Positions 11,610 to 24,974 are shown, numbered from the stretch's first letter. The stretch is 64,000 nucleotides of DNA from Argentina anserina (GCF_933775445.1 NC_065874.1:11303001-11367000), one strand, 5' to 3'. Program-made: numbers and translations. The notes: generated from the sequence alone by a model not told the origin.

Positions 11610-12466
11610 GGTGCCTGATGATGACGAAAAATGTATACCGTACATTGTGTTTGATTTGGTAGGATAAGTTTGCTTGATGATGACCACTAAGGGGATGTGT
11701 TTGTTTTAGTAGTAGGATAAGTCTCTAGGAAAATATTTAATCTGCATGTTTGTCAATAACCATATAGAGTACACTTCATCCTTGCGAGGTTAACTTCTAA
11801 AATAATTTTTTTTTGCATGTATATCTGAACAATATGCATTGACTTTAGTTTCTGTAATTGTGTCACGTCCTACATGGCGGTGATGCACGGTCGATTTGGA
11901 ACTTGATTAATAATGAACTAAATCAGATATAATCTCCATTGGTCAATTGCTCTGTAACCTTAATTAAGGTTTAGCATATACAGATATACTGCAGCAACTG
12001 AATTCCATGCAGACGAGGTCCAACCGTCCAAGACTTTAAAAAAAAAAATCTTGAATAGTTAGACAAGTAATATATGGCTACTTGATTAAGCTCTATGCAC
12101 GTCAATGCGAAATGCACGAATCATCTAGATATATGAATTTCTGCAAAAACAGTCTCATGCACTCACCCTACTATGGTTGTCCACAACTCCAGCAAGTTTA
12201 TAGAATCCCAAATTTCCAGTCATGGAAGCTTCATTTCCTCCTTGTAAGATTGTATATCTCAACCTTCTTGTTTGCCCTTCAACAACACCATTAACCTCTG
12301 TTGGGTTGTGGCGTGTTCATCCAGACAACTTAATCAGCAGGCCATTCAATACAACAAGCAATTCAAGTGCTTTATTCAAATTTCTAGTTCACTTCCAAGA
12401 GGTGATGGTGATGCCACTGTTAATCGCTGACAACATGTGATATCATTATTTACCACTCAGAAAGAC

Positions 12467-12518
12467 ACCTGCTCTATGTAACAGGTAAGGATACCTGCTC
12501 TATGCAACAGGTAAGAAT
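12467..12518. repeat. 26-base tandem repeat, two copies
   Basis: Two adjacent copies of acctgctctatgYaacagg plus taaRgat (12467-12492 and 12493-12518) differ at two positions. Each copy has acctg near its start and the complementary caggt near its end, so each could fold weakly. No function is suggested. Confidence 0.6.
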
Positions 12519-13771
12519 CACAAAACTTGCAGTGGAGCAAATGTTTGCAGCAAAACTGGTATGAGACATAAAGCTAAGCTAGTCTGCAAATACACATTTT
12601 GGATTTTCAATCTAGAAATATAAACAGGTAGCCAAGAATTACGCTAGTTCGTTGTAACTACGATTCCTACAGGCAGATTACAGAGGAAAGATTTTAATCA
12701 TTTTATATAAGAGAAACCAAAAAAAAAAAACCAAGAACAAGGAACTACAAGCAACAGTGAACAGGTAAAAGGGATGGTGTTCAAAACAAAACCAAGACAT
12801 GAAGCCACCACACGGCAATCTTCATCCTATAAAATGGAAATTTTGCTGAAGAGAAAGGGGATACCTGCAAAGAACCCCCAGAGTGCAGGCTATCAGTTCC
12901 TGACTGCTTTCAAGTGTAACTGAACTATCAACATGAACTTTTGCAAAAAAGTATCAGAAGCAGGCATCCAGCCAGTTGATACCAGTCTTTTTTATACATC
13001 AGGCAGCAATGACTATTAAGAGACAAATGAAGAAACGAGTAGAGTAACATAATGTATTCAGATATCACAGCAGGCACCCATAACTCCTGAATAAGTGTTT
13101 CTTCCTACCCAATCTGAGCAAATACTTGTATCAACTGCTAACAGTCTAACACCAACTCCAAGTGAGATTTACAGTAAGGTCTCACTCTCACCCGACACAG
13201 TATAAAAATGAGTAAGAGTTAAGGTTCTACATCAATAACCACAGTAGGAAATTAAACCAGTCAGGATTTTAACCCAGCGCTTGGCTTCTCAAACATATAT
13301 AACCAGCACCCTAGTCCCTAGAGCAAGAAAATGCCACCAGCATATTCCATCACTGAGATAGAAAGCACTTTTTCTTAGTTTTCTGAAACATAGAAACTAA
13401 TAAGTATAGTTGCTTTAACTAACAGTTCATGAGCCAAATTAAGTAACACATTTAAAAAAAAACCTCAACAAGCTCTCTGAGAACACAATATTCATGATAC
13501 GATCAGTCACAGTACATTCAGATATAAAGAAGATATATGAAACTATCATATCATCCTGTGTAGGAGAAACAGGAACAAAATAAGAACTTAAATACTCATA
13601 TAAAGAAACATTCTATGCTTTGCTCACATAAACCAATCTTTTGGATTTTCATTGACATTCAGATTACATATGAAGTGAAAAGAAATCAAATACAAAGTCA
13701 AAAATAAGCAATGAAATCCCCTTCTCTGCTTCCTCCTCAAAACAGTTTCAATGCCACAAAAACTTGTTGGA

Positions 13772-14523
13772 TTAAACTAAGCCATCCAGTAAAATAGCAC
13801 ACACTTGCAGTTCAAACATCTGGAAGTTGATCACAACCTTGCATCCCAAAGAACAACTTTGAGATGCAAGGTTGTGGCCAACTTCCATATGTATCTGAAA
13901 GCAAACTTGACCCTTGCTAACCATTAGATCAAAAACTTCCTTTGCCCCCTCCATTTCTCATATCAAACGAGTCAATTCATCTCGCAAACAGCAACAAAGC
14001 ATAAAAGTGACTGTACACCATATCAGGCTCAATATCTCTTTTTAATCATCATTTGAACCACACTCCTTAGCTTCAGCATCTATGGCCTCTCCGTACAAAG
14101 GGCATCAACCACGATACTGAGGGTGCACTGAAGACATTGTAGGTCCGAATAATGCTTCCACAGCCGATGTTTCCTTGCACAGGCTGTCGATCGTTCTCCC
14201 AAACATAACTAAAGTCGGGAGGACAACATGTTTCTTCCATTTTCCTAAGTACACAACAATAGCATTGTTGACACCCCTTGTGCAATAGCCCTTGAAAATC
14301 GGAATCAATTCCGACAAAACTAATTTGTTTAAACAAAGAGATGACTGCTGAATAATACTTCAATAATCAAGATTTGATAGAAACGCACAACCAAAGACAA
14401 ACTACAAATCAGCTTCTGGGCATCCTTAAGATTAATCGATCTGGGCTTTGAGACTAGTGGTGAATGAAACAAAGCCAAGCAATCGTTCACCATAGCAACA
14501 AGAGTAGATGGAAGACGAGGCAT
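13772..14523 (-). pseudogene. Pentatricopeptide repeat (P-class) gene, frameshifted and deleted
   Basis: Reading right to left across frames, an N-terminus MPRLPSTLVAMVND...LALFHS (14523 down) is followed after a shift by KYYSAVISLFKQISFVGI. Then come GYCTRGVNNAIVV, FGRTIDSLCKE, IEPDMV, RDELTR, EGAKEVFDLMVSKG and, at the distal end, MQGCDQLPDV and CAILLDGL. These are typical pieces of tandem 35-residue PPR helices, but each lies in a different frame with stops between, and most repeats are gone (intact relatives usually have a dozen or more). The intact ancestor would have been an organelle RNA-binding protein. Part of the distal end is present twice in opposite orientations; see 13803-13905. 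Confidence 0.8.
13803..13905 (-). ncRNA. PPR-derived inverted duplication; candidate young microRNA/siRNA hairpin
   Basis: The arms at 13822-13851 and 13857-13886 are 30 bases each and complementary except for three positions, with a five-base loop (aacaa). Weaker pairing with small bulges continues outward to about 13803 and 13905. Both arms are PPR coding sequence: one strand of each arm encodes MQGC(D/G)QLP, a consensus piece of P-class PPR repeats. The structure therefore arose by inverted duplication inside the PPR remnant. Inverted duplication of a target gene is an established origin of young plant MIRNA loci, and PPR genes are frequent small-RNA targets. Transcription is not shown by the sequence; the strand given is that of the pseudogene. 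Confidence 0.5.
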
Positions 14524-14969
14524 ACCTCTCCCGCTTTGCCGTCTAGCTCATCTTCTTTGAGTTTGAGCCCCAATCGTTTTGATTAGGGTTACTCTGACTT
14601 TTATATATTTACTGGCTATTATCCGCTACCAAGTTTTTTTTCTATGCTTAATTTTATTTATTTTACTTTTTACATTACAGTCTTTATGATTGTTTGTAAC
14701 GATAAAAAGACATTTTCGGTCGTAATTTGGTGGTACTTGAACAGTCTTTATGATTGTTTGTAACGATAAAAAGACATTTCCGGTCGTAATTTGGTGGTAT
14801 TTGAATGCTGATTTAGAGATTTAAATAGACGTAATTAGACGGGAGATTTACTACGGTAATTAAATTATTACCCCTTCTAATAACGACGTGTAATTTATTG
14901 TTACCCGGGGGTTATATATTATATGTAGTCTGAAATCCCAAAACCCAAAACCTCGGCGGCCTAGCTGCC
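14524..14969. other. Bidirectional spacer between PPR remnant and TAF1A
   Basis: Likely TAF1A promoter. It holds a 64-base tandem duplication (14677-14805) and a TATA-like ttatatattatat near 14911. No gene is seen. Confidence 0.5.
14677..14805. repeat. 64-base tandem duplication in the TAF1A promoter
   Basis: Two adjacent copies starting acagtctttatgattg (14677 and 14741) and ending ggtactTGAA / ggtattTGAA differ at only two positions, so the duplication is recent. It begins about 290 bases upstream of the TAF1A start codon. Confidence 0.85.
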
Positions 14970-17900
14970 ATGGACGAATCTCCTCCGCTAGAATCGCACC
15001 AAATCATTCCGATTACTCCCGAAACTCGAAAACGGAAGTTCGCCGGCGACGAGGCTCAGGCAGAAGCGCCGTCGCGGCGTCTAAAACGCATCGTTAAATC
15101 ACTAAGCAAGCCCTCGACTCTGCTCGGCATCGGCGCCACAAGACCGAGGACCTTACACCGCGCCAAGCTCGAGAAGCTCCTCCGGAAGCTCGTCAGACAC
15201 CACAGCTGGGTCGACGCCGCCGGCGTCCTCAGCGTATTGCTCGGCGGCGGGGCCTGCGACTGGTCGCCGGCGAACAACCGCTTCATGTATTCGGTAACGA
15301 GTTTTGATCTTGAGTCTGGTTTTGTTTTGAGTTGAGTAATTGGAGGTGAAATTGATGATGTGATAATATTGCTGTTGGAATTGGTGGGTTTTAGGTTTTG
15401 ATGGAAATTTCGGAGCGGTTGGAAATGGATGAGTTCTTGGAGGGGAATTTTTCGAAGGAGTTGTGGATTAAGAATGTGTTTGAAGTTTGGGGGAAGAAGA
15501 ATGATAAGATGAAAGCAAAATTAGTTGAGGTATGGAGTGTATTTGCATTGTGTTTTCACTCATGCACATTATTTTTCATCAATTAAGGTTTATACTTTTT
15601 TGTGTGCAGTACGAGCATGCGATGGAACTTGAGCGCATTTCGCTCTCGCTTGCACAAGGGAATCTTAAGGAGGCCGAAATCGGTGCTTTCGGGTAAGGTT
15701 ATGACCTAGAGTATGCTGCAATTTTGCTACTTTAATGCCTTGCTGTGCTTGAGTGAGCAGTTGAATGGGAATACTTTGCCTTTGTAATGTAGCTGGAATG
15801 GTTTATAAGTCCATTTTGTTTCCGTCACATGACTGATAAGAGTAGTTTGGTGTCTTGTTCTGATTCTTAAATTTTAAAAAGGTTGTTTCTTTCTGGTTAT
15901 GTGAGCCAGCTTTAGTGCTCTTTTAAATAGATTTGTTTGAGAATGAGGTTTCTGGTGTCCTTTAGGTTGTTGAGTGAGTTGCAATTTTGCTGCTTTAAGG
16001 TCTTACTATGCTTGAGTGAGGAGTTGAATCAGAATACTATGCTTTCACAACATAGCTGGAACGTGTTAGAAATCTTGATAAGAGTAGCTAGATCTTCTAA
16101 AGCTTGTTTCTTTTTGGTTCTGTGAGCCAGCTTTAGTGCTGTATTAAATTTTGAGAACGAGGTTTCTGGTGTCTTGATCATATTGTGAGAATGTATATGT
16201 ATATTTATCGTGTTATAGCTTGATATATATTTATATATAGACACACACACATATATGGTAGATTGATCATCTTGGTTTTCTATTTAAAGTTCTTTTCATA
16301 TTTTCTAATGTAATTCTGAAGGGTTGGTGTAAACCAAAAGGAGTTTGTCAAGTTACTTACTTTTAATTAAGCTGCAAATGTATATTTAAGGCAATACCTT
16401 GTGATATAAATCATCTGGAATTCTAAATGACTTGTGCTTTTCATTATGTTTTTTCAGTCTTATGCAGTTAAATGATTTCCGAAATGACCCTCTTCGAAAT
16501 ATGATTGTTGGATTGACATTCCAGAAATTGTGGTATTCCAAGCTCCCAAAGGAGATGCAATGGAGGGAGTGTGACCAGTTTTACAGTAGGGAATCAAATG
16601 AACTGGTTGCAGGCTCAGAAGGGCATAGCTCTGTTAATACTAACGAGGCTGGTAGGGCCACTCATTGTGATTCAGACACCTCTGTGGTAAATGATGCAGT
16701 AGACAATATACTACCAATTGTTCCTGCTGGTGCTGACAGTGGCTTACGTGGACAGACCTCTGTGGAGGTTGATGACATGGAAGTAGAAATTTCTCCAGTG
16801 AAATATGAGACCCATAATTTCTATGCGGACTCTGCTGAAAACTCAGAAGATGAAGCTGCTTTTGCTAATCATGGTGGTCAAATGCAGTATGCTTCCATTT
16901 TTTCTGAACTTGGTGAGTACTAAATTTTATTCATTGTCAAAGAAGTAATACTTGTGTTCAATTAAGGACAGTTATGGCTTGTCCCTCTACTCGTCCACGT
17001 TCATCAGGGGAAATGAACAGCTGCTCTAATGTAGTCTTGGATTAGTTGATTGGTTGTTTATGCTGCTCATAATGTAACTTTTCTCTAATATATTTAAAAG
17101 GAGCTGTTACCCATAAGTGTCATCTTCAGCTCCTTCTATTTCAAATATTATCTATTGATAACAACTAATAAGGGATAGAAGCAGTTAGTTGTAAAGAATA
17201 AATAAGAGTGCAGGGTAACATCTCTGTGTGTGCGCCTTCGTGGCGCTTAGTGTGTAAGTAGTCTGGATATTCTTAGGATTTTATTGACTTCATATGTGTG
17301 TGTGTGTGTGTGTTTTATTTGTTACTTGTTCATGGACTTATATGTATACTGGATCTATCATTCATAATGACAGAAGGGTTGGAGTCACTGTTATTGCCCA
17401 TACGATTGCCAGACTCTCTCGATAATAGTCAAGATAAGAATATTTTTAATGATTATTACAAGGATGCGGTGAAGTACTTGCACCATGCTCTTCACTCCTC
17501 ACCCCCAGTATTGGTAGCCATTCATCCTTTGATACAGGTGAGCATTTGTTTTTGTAAAGAAGTATTTTTATTTGTTTTTTTGTGAAAGTCTAAATGCAAA
17601 TGTTATTTTTATAAAAAAGTTTAGTATTTATAACGTGCTTTTTATTTGAGTTTTGTGAAAATGTAAATGCAACATTGGGATTGTTAGAATTTTAGTTTAT
17701 GTAATTGCAACCATTACTCCAATATTTTATTAAGAAAATAGACCATCCCTGTAAAATTTGTCTAATATAAGGAGTATGAGCATTCATTGGATAGGGAAAG
17801 TGCAATTTAGTTGGCTTAACTTACAAATTTATACTTCTTATAGTATGTACTATATACTTGCTGGCTCTTACCTTTTTTTTTTCTTTTTTTTTCATATTTT

Positions 17901-20051
17901 TGTGTTGCAGCTGTTGTTGATTGGAGGTCAAGTTAAAGAGGCCCTAGATGAGATTGAATATTGTTGTGCTCTTTCAGATGCACCGCTGCCTACTCGGTAC
18001 TTCTTTATCTCCCAACTTTGTTTCTATCTTTGCTTTTCAGAGCTAATTGCAAATATATGAGTTAATTGCAAATAAAGAAAACACAATAAGGTGAAATGAA
18101 TTTTGATAGATTGTTTAAGAAATATAAGGGACAATAGGTGAAATTGTATGTGTATGTGTGCATGTACAGATGAATGATTTGTGATGATGCTAGTCTGATA
18201 ACTTTTATGATGACCAAAACAAAATTGAGATGATGCTTCTTTCACAGAAATTGGCTTATATAAACACTTAGATTTCCTTTTTTTTTTAATCCAGATTGTC
18301 TCACCCTATTGCAGTACATCCTCTTTTAGCTTTTTGATTAGTTTCCTTGTCTTAATACTAAGCCCTAGCCTTAACTCTGTATTAGCCTCTGTTCAAAGAT
18401 GATTTTTCAAGTGAAATATGGTATTTGTAGTTTGTACAATTTTGATAATATATATGTTATATGGCATAAATTAGGTGAATATTGTTTGTTAAATGGAAAT
18501 TGAAATGTCATGGAAGCAGGTCTGAACTAGAATTTATATGGTTAACCAGGAACTATTGAAATCCGGCAAGTATTTTTACTGATTATTATTTTGCCTTTGT
18601 CTCATCAATAGAACACTTAAATATCCTATCGAATACTTATACGATGCTTATTCTATAGAGCAGATACTACCTTAGTTCCACATGTTTCCTATTTTTTATT
18701 GCCTCAAATATACATGAGCCATGAGATCTGTTAAATGTTTCTACTAATTGGTGGTTCACATTCAAGCTCATGTTGCTTATGATTAATGAAGGGTAATTGA
18801 GCTCTAACATCTACATGTTGGACAGATTAAGGGCTAGTCTTCTGCAGCAATTTGATTGTAATAACAAACCTGTACTTTCCACGTGTCTGGAGGAAACATT
18901 AAAGAAGGATCCTACATGTCGCGATTCATTGGGAAAGCTTGTTCTGTTGCATCAAAATGGTACATATTCTTGAGAAACAGTTGTCAACTCCATATATGTT
19001 CCAATTTCCATCACCTAGAATATCATTATTACATGGAAAAATGGTCCACACAATGTCTCACAATTCAGCTATTTTAACTTTTGGGGGGTCTATGTTTTAG
19101 GTAGATTATAATTGAAGTATCTTGTCCTTTTACGGTCTTCCATCTTTCTTATTAACTGATATCTGATTCTCCCAAACTGTATATAAAACTTATATCCATG
19201 ATTGTTCTCTCCATTATCATAATTCTTATAATGGATGCAAGGCAATTAGAAGTCTTATCTTTCTATGTAACAAGAAATAGCACTGTATTGTATAACATAA
19301 TGATGTGCTTATGATGAAAATAAGTCATATCATGTTTTGCAGATGATTATAATTCAGAGTCCCTACTTGAAATGATAGCTCTGCATTTAGATGCCACCAC
19401 TGCTGACCACAACCTATGGAGAGAGTATGCAATGTGTTTCCTGAAGCTTTCCCAGTATGAAGAGGACAGAATGTCGGTGTGTCTGAATGGAGAGGAAGGT
19501 GAACATAAACCACGTTACTCGGTTTCTTTCAATAAGACCCCAGAAATATTTTTAAAAGGACGATCCAGAAAGGATTGGAAATTGCGTTGTAGATGGTGGT
19601 CTACTCGTCACTTCAGCCCTCATATACTTGCATCAGAGATTGCAGCAGGTATGTATCACAACTTATCCCCACGTTGTCCCATTTTATACTATGAATGCTC
19701 AATTCTGTCTCAAGATTCATTTAGCAAGCATGTCCAATTAACAATGTCTTTTAGAGGAAAAGAAAATTAGCAACTAACATTCTTAGAATTGGAATAGCTG
19801 AAAAAAATGTCTTTGAAATATTTTCAAAAAAAAAAATGTCTTTGAAATTGTATTTTGCAACAGGTGATATGGAGCTCCTAACTTACAAAGCAGCGAGTGC
19901 AGTGCATATGTATGATTCAGACTTCCACTACTTCGTAAGCGCCCGTTGCTGCTTAGAGAAAGAAAACGAGAAGGACTTGCTAATGTGTCTGCAAATGCAC
20001 ATTAGTAAGTCCATTAGAATCTCTCCAAACTTTCAACACAGAACTATCTGA
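14970..20051 (+). CDS. TATA-binding protein-associated factor, RNA polymerase I subunit A (TAF1A-like)
   Basis: Nine exons: 14970-15293, 15395-15529, 15610-15692, 16458-16912, 17374-17537, 17911-17996, 18826-18959, 19343-19648 and 19864-20051, giving 624 residues with all phases matching. The N-terminus is basic (KRKFAGDEAQ, RRLKRIVK). It is followed by helical segments such as LEKLLRKLVRHHSWVDAAGVL and MELERISLSLAQGNLKEAE, an acidic low-complexity linker in exon 4, then KYLHHALHSSPPVLVAIHPLIQ and QVKEALDEIEYCC. This helical-repeat arrangement matches the plant TAF1_subA family, part of the selectivity factor that loads Pol I on rRNA gene promoters in the nucleolus. The family call rests on recall of plant homologues rather than a catalytic motif. 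Intron 3 contains an internal duplication. Confidence 0.82.
15718..16176. repeat. Approximately 250-base tandem duplication inside TAF1A intron 3
   Basis: Segments about 15718-15960 and 15981-16176 share, in order, gcaattttgct, ctttaa, atgcttgagtgag-type text, gttgaat, agaatact, catagctgga-type text, aagagtag, gtgagccagctttagtgct and gaggtttctggtgtc. They are diverged by substitutions and small deletions. No open frame is shared, so this is an intron-internal duplication. Confidence 0.75.
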
Positions 20052-20300
20052 TTCTGTGAAAACAAAACTTGATACAAATTGTTCCAAGTTTTGTTTCCCA
20101 CATTTCAACCCATAAACATTGAGTCAGCCCTGAAAGCATTTATACAAATATAGATAGCCATTTTTGTAACAGCAGCAATTGAGTTGTAAATATCAGTGTT
20201 TAGTAATTATTACCTTTTAACCAGAAAAATTTCTAGATTTATCAAAATGTTGATCTGTATTATGATCAATAGTTCAAATACGTGAAAACATGACCTGGAC

Positions 20301-21700
<1,400 letters not shown>

Positions 21701-22654
21701 TCAGAAGGGTGATGGGAACATGACCAAAAAGGAAAAAGGATGATAGGTCAAGATCAAATGCGCTGTCCTTTCACTTTGCTGCCCCTTTAGTTTGAGGTTT
21801 TCTACCTCACAACTGGAGGATTTTCTCTTGAACTTTTTGATGTAATGATCGTGTTTTCCGGTGCTTGAGTTTTGGGGTCGGCTTGTAAGTTTGGAGTCTT
21901 AAAGAAATCTCACAGCTTCTATCTTATGTCAATTTCTTGATTATTTGTGCTCTCATTTTCTGCATTCTTTCAATTCTTATGTTCTGCTTGGTTGCTCTAC
22001 TTTTGGAAAATTTAATGGTGATTAACTTCTGGAAAATCTCGGTAAAAAGTGAATTCTCTATCAAAGAAGGCATGTACCAGTCATGATATTGTACAGGTTT
22101 AATTTCTAAGTTTCAGCTACGCAAAATGACGATTATTTATTGTGATCTGTACGGTTGAACGAGTTCTTTCATTCTTCTAACAAATTTCTTTACTGAAATT
22201 TCAAGTTCCAAATGATCAAATAATGAGGTGATAGTGGTGTTTACTTAATTCTCATTCAGAATCTCAACTCCATAATCGAATTACTTCATTTAGGAGGCCA
22301 GCTCTTTTTCGTTCGATAGAACAAAAAGCAACACAAAACTTTCATAGAATGCGCGTAATTTAATTTCATGATAACTTAAGAAAAACTGTCTTAGGCTCTT
22401 AGCATTTGTTGCAAGTGGTTGTTTTGGCCCAGAACACTCAGAACAGTGGTATTCTTGCGATGATAGTACTCTCAAGACTATACAAAACAAAAATAACAAA
22501 TCATTAGGATGACCTTAATATATTCTTTTCATTACAAAAGTCCAAGAATCTTAATCTGTTTTACCCTTAATATAAAACAATAAGAAACAAAGTACACAAA
22601 ACGGACACATTCATTCTTTAAAAATAAAAAACACGAACACTTCGAATTTCCATA
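21701..22654. other. RABA1 3'UTR and spacer
   Basis: The first 250-300 bases are the likely RABA1 3'UTR. The rest is AT-rich spacer before the decayed C2 gene on the opposite strand. Nothing else is recognised. Confidence 0.5.
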
Positions 22655-23212
22655 TCAAAGACCACCACAACTGCCAGCACGGGTAATCATCAGACCTGCT
22701 AGTAACCCGGCGGCAAAATCCATCTCAGACTTGTTCTTCTTCTCTTCCGGTTTTTCTTGCACCAGCGGGTAACCGTAAACCGACTTAACCTCCTCGAACT
22801 TATAAGAGAAGGTGAGTTCGCTCTTGTACCTTCGTTGGTAGGATCGCCACACCGGACGAGTGATGAGCTTCATGTCCTTGGGGCCGGAAGAGTCGAAGAG
22901 CTCTTTGAGGTGGATTTTCAAGGTGACGATGTGCACTGTTGCTGATGAGTTGTGCAGAAGAGGTGGATGTCAAGGGCGATGCGGTTTTGGCTGAGTAGAG
23001 TATTGTACTCACGGTGGTCGAGTGTAAAGCCGACGGGGAAGTTGAAGATGTGGTTGGTGCCGCACTTTGGGACGATTGAGGTTTTGCTTGCCTTTGTCGA
23101 CGTCGGTAGAGATGCAGATGGCGGCCTACACGTGCATCTTGGAGAAGGTGCACATGTTCTGCAGGTCCTTGCAGGAGATCAGCTTCAGCTCCAGATTTCT
23201 GCTTTGCTCCAT
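22655..23212 (-). pseudogene. C2-domain gene (SRC2/BAP-like), decayed copy A
   Basis: From the ATG at 23210-23212 the frame reads MEQSRNLELKLISCKDLQN...FSKMHV, then hits a stop where intact relatives continue through the first C2 calcium-loop region. The remainder is recoverable only by changing frame: CGTN-type text and FNFPVGFTLDH, then VTLKIHLKELFDSSGPKDMK and KSELTFSYKFEEVKSVYG. It ends with a hydrophobic tail, MDFAAGLLAGLMI, before TGA. At least one stop and two frameshifts make it non-functional. Intact members bind membranes through an N-terminal C2 domain. A partner copy lies at 25490-26053. Confidence 0.75.
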
Positions 23213-23385
23213 TCTTCAAGTATTGTTGTTTCTTTCTAAGAATGATTTGAAGGTTTTAGATAGAGAGAAGAAGTTGGGAGAATTCAACTTTGGTAAAATT
23301 TTATGGTCGTAAAATGGTATTCTTGAGTATTCAAAAAAGATTATTCAAGTATATTTTATAACTCAAACAGTGGTATTCTTTTGTG

Positions 23386-23430
<45 letters not shown>
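23386..23430. repeat. (TA)n microsatellite
   Basis: A pure TA run of about 22 units directly abuts the left end of a foldback element. Similar shorter TA runs bound the other foldback elements to 25390. Confidence 0.9.
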
Positions 23431-23436
<6 letters not shown>

Positions 23437-23852
23437 ATCCAGTTTGAAGCTTCATTGTAGAATTACAGATTGAAGTTTCAATTTTGGCACACTTTTCGGC
23501 CAAATTTTTTCACCATAAGCGATTTAATATTTAGGTATGCTATTCAAGATCATCTCTACAAAATTTCACCTAATTCGGACATCGTTAATGTATTGAAATT
23601 GGATTAAATCAATGAATGAATTAAAACTGTTAACGTGAATCGTTCGTGTAAATCTCAATTTTAAAAGCTCAAACCATTGTCAAATTGAATGAAACTTTGT
23701 AGAGATGATCTTGAATAACATACTTAAATATTGAATCACTTATGGTGAAAAAATTTGACCGAAAAGTGTGCCAAAATTGGAACTTCACTCTGTAATTTCA
23801 TAGTGAAGTTTCACTCTGTAATTTCAAAGTGAAGCTTCACTCTGGATATGGA
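23431..23852. mobile_element. Foldback MITE, AT-rich family, copy 1
   Basis: The left end gtctctatccag...gaagcttca is repeated in reverse complement at the right end (gaagcttcactctggatatggac). Complementarity runs inward for more than 130 bases per side, through ttttggcacacttttcgg, accataagcgatt and caagatcatctctacaaa. The centre is about 23640. There is no coding capacity. Both sides are (TA)n, so the true duplication of the target cannot be told from the microsatellite. Confidence 0.85.
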
Positions 23853-23875
23853 CTATATGTATATATATATATATA

Positions 23876-24246
23876 GCTTCTCGCCTGCAGACGTCCGTAC
23901 CGTCCGCACGGTGCGGATTCAACGATTTCAGCCACTGGCGACGCGCAATGACGGCGCCGACCAGCACAGTCGCACTCCCCTCCTCCCGGCGCTCATGTCT
24001 ATGCCTGCAGCGCCGGCGTGAGTTGACCGGAATCTCGAAATTTTAAATTTCTATGCACCGCACGGAGATTTCAAGACTCCAGCCGCCGTAGGTTGGCGTT
24101 GTAACTCCGGCCAATACAGATAGGAGCACCTTGAGGAGGAGAGTGCGGATGTGTTGGTCGGTGTCGTCGTTGTGTGTCGCCAGTGGCCGGAATCGCCGAA
24201 TCTGCACCGTACGGACAGTGCATACGTCCGCAGTTGAGAAATTGTG
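23876..24246. mobile_element. Foldback MITE, GC-rich, distinct family
   Basis: Arms of about 90 bases: left includes gacgtccgtaccgtccg, acggtgcggattc, gatttcagccactggcga and gccgaccagcaca; right gives the reverse complement with scattered CpG-type changes (tgttggtcggtgtcg, tcgccagtggccggaatcg, gcaccgtacgga, cgtccgcagttgag). It stands out as GC-rich against its AT-rich surroundings, and both ends abut TA repeats. Confidence 0.8.
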
Positions 24247-24605
24247 TATATATATATATACGGATCTAAGATCCGAAACCTCTCTAGGCTAATTATAAGT
24301 GTTTTATTTTTTTCACAATTTTTGGATACATATGCGAAAATGAGAAAGGCGAAAACACATCAATGTAAGATAAAGAAGAACTCAAGAAAGGAAGGACAAA
24401 CTATCTGGTTACAGGTCTACCTATTTTCCAAAGGATCTAACATGTTTGGACCTTAGGTCCTTAACAAGGAGGAAAACTAAATGAACAAGTAGCCACCGGA
24501 CCAAAACTGCTCAACTAAACAATGGGTACATGTAAGCTTTATATTTTCTCAAATCTTGTCTAGGCCTGAGCCTAGATAGCCCATTACATAGATCTGCCGG
24601 TGTCT

Positions 24606-24955
24606 ATATATATATAAGGCTTTTCACATAAGGAGATTTTTATCTTAGCTTAAGGTACGGATTTTCATTTTTAACTAACTTGTCGATCGAATTTTCACAT
24701 CTCCACCGTCAAATATCTAGTTAATAACGTATAGATCATTTCCACAAAATTTCAACTGATTTCATAACCATTAAAGTACTCATAATTTCAATTTTCTACT
24801 CAAAATATGAACGATTTAGGTTCGGCAAATTCAATACGTTTATTGGTTTTGATTAGTGCGATACCTTAACGATCATGAAATCGGCTGAAATGTTGTGGAG
24901 ATGATCTTGAATAGCATACCTAAATATTGGATCGCTTATGGTGAAAAAAATTGAT
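24606..24955. mobile_element. Foldback MITE, truncated relative of copies 1 and 4
   Basis: The right portion (ggagatgatcttgaatagc, acctaaatattgg, cgcttatggtgaaaaaa) matches the AT-rich family but stops before the outer terminal repeat. The left portion (agatcatttccacaaaatttcaac, tttcataaccattaaag) is its imperfect reverse complement. It ends directly in (TA)n at 24956. Confidence 0.6.
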
Positions 24956-24974
24956 ATATATATATATATATATA

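Larger units (their letters stand above)
11262..13771. other. Intergenic: HGO promoter side and flank of the PPR remnant
   Basis: No intact gene is visible. The stretch contains the HGO 5' flank, a small foldback at 11492-11609, and a 26-base tandem repeat at 12467-12518. Sequence from about 12800 to 13770 may be the decayed 3' side of the PPR gene, but no motif was recognisable there. Confidence 0.55.
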
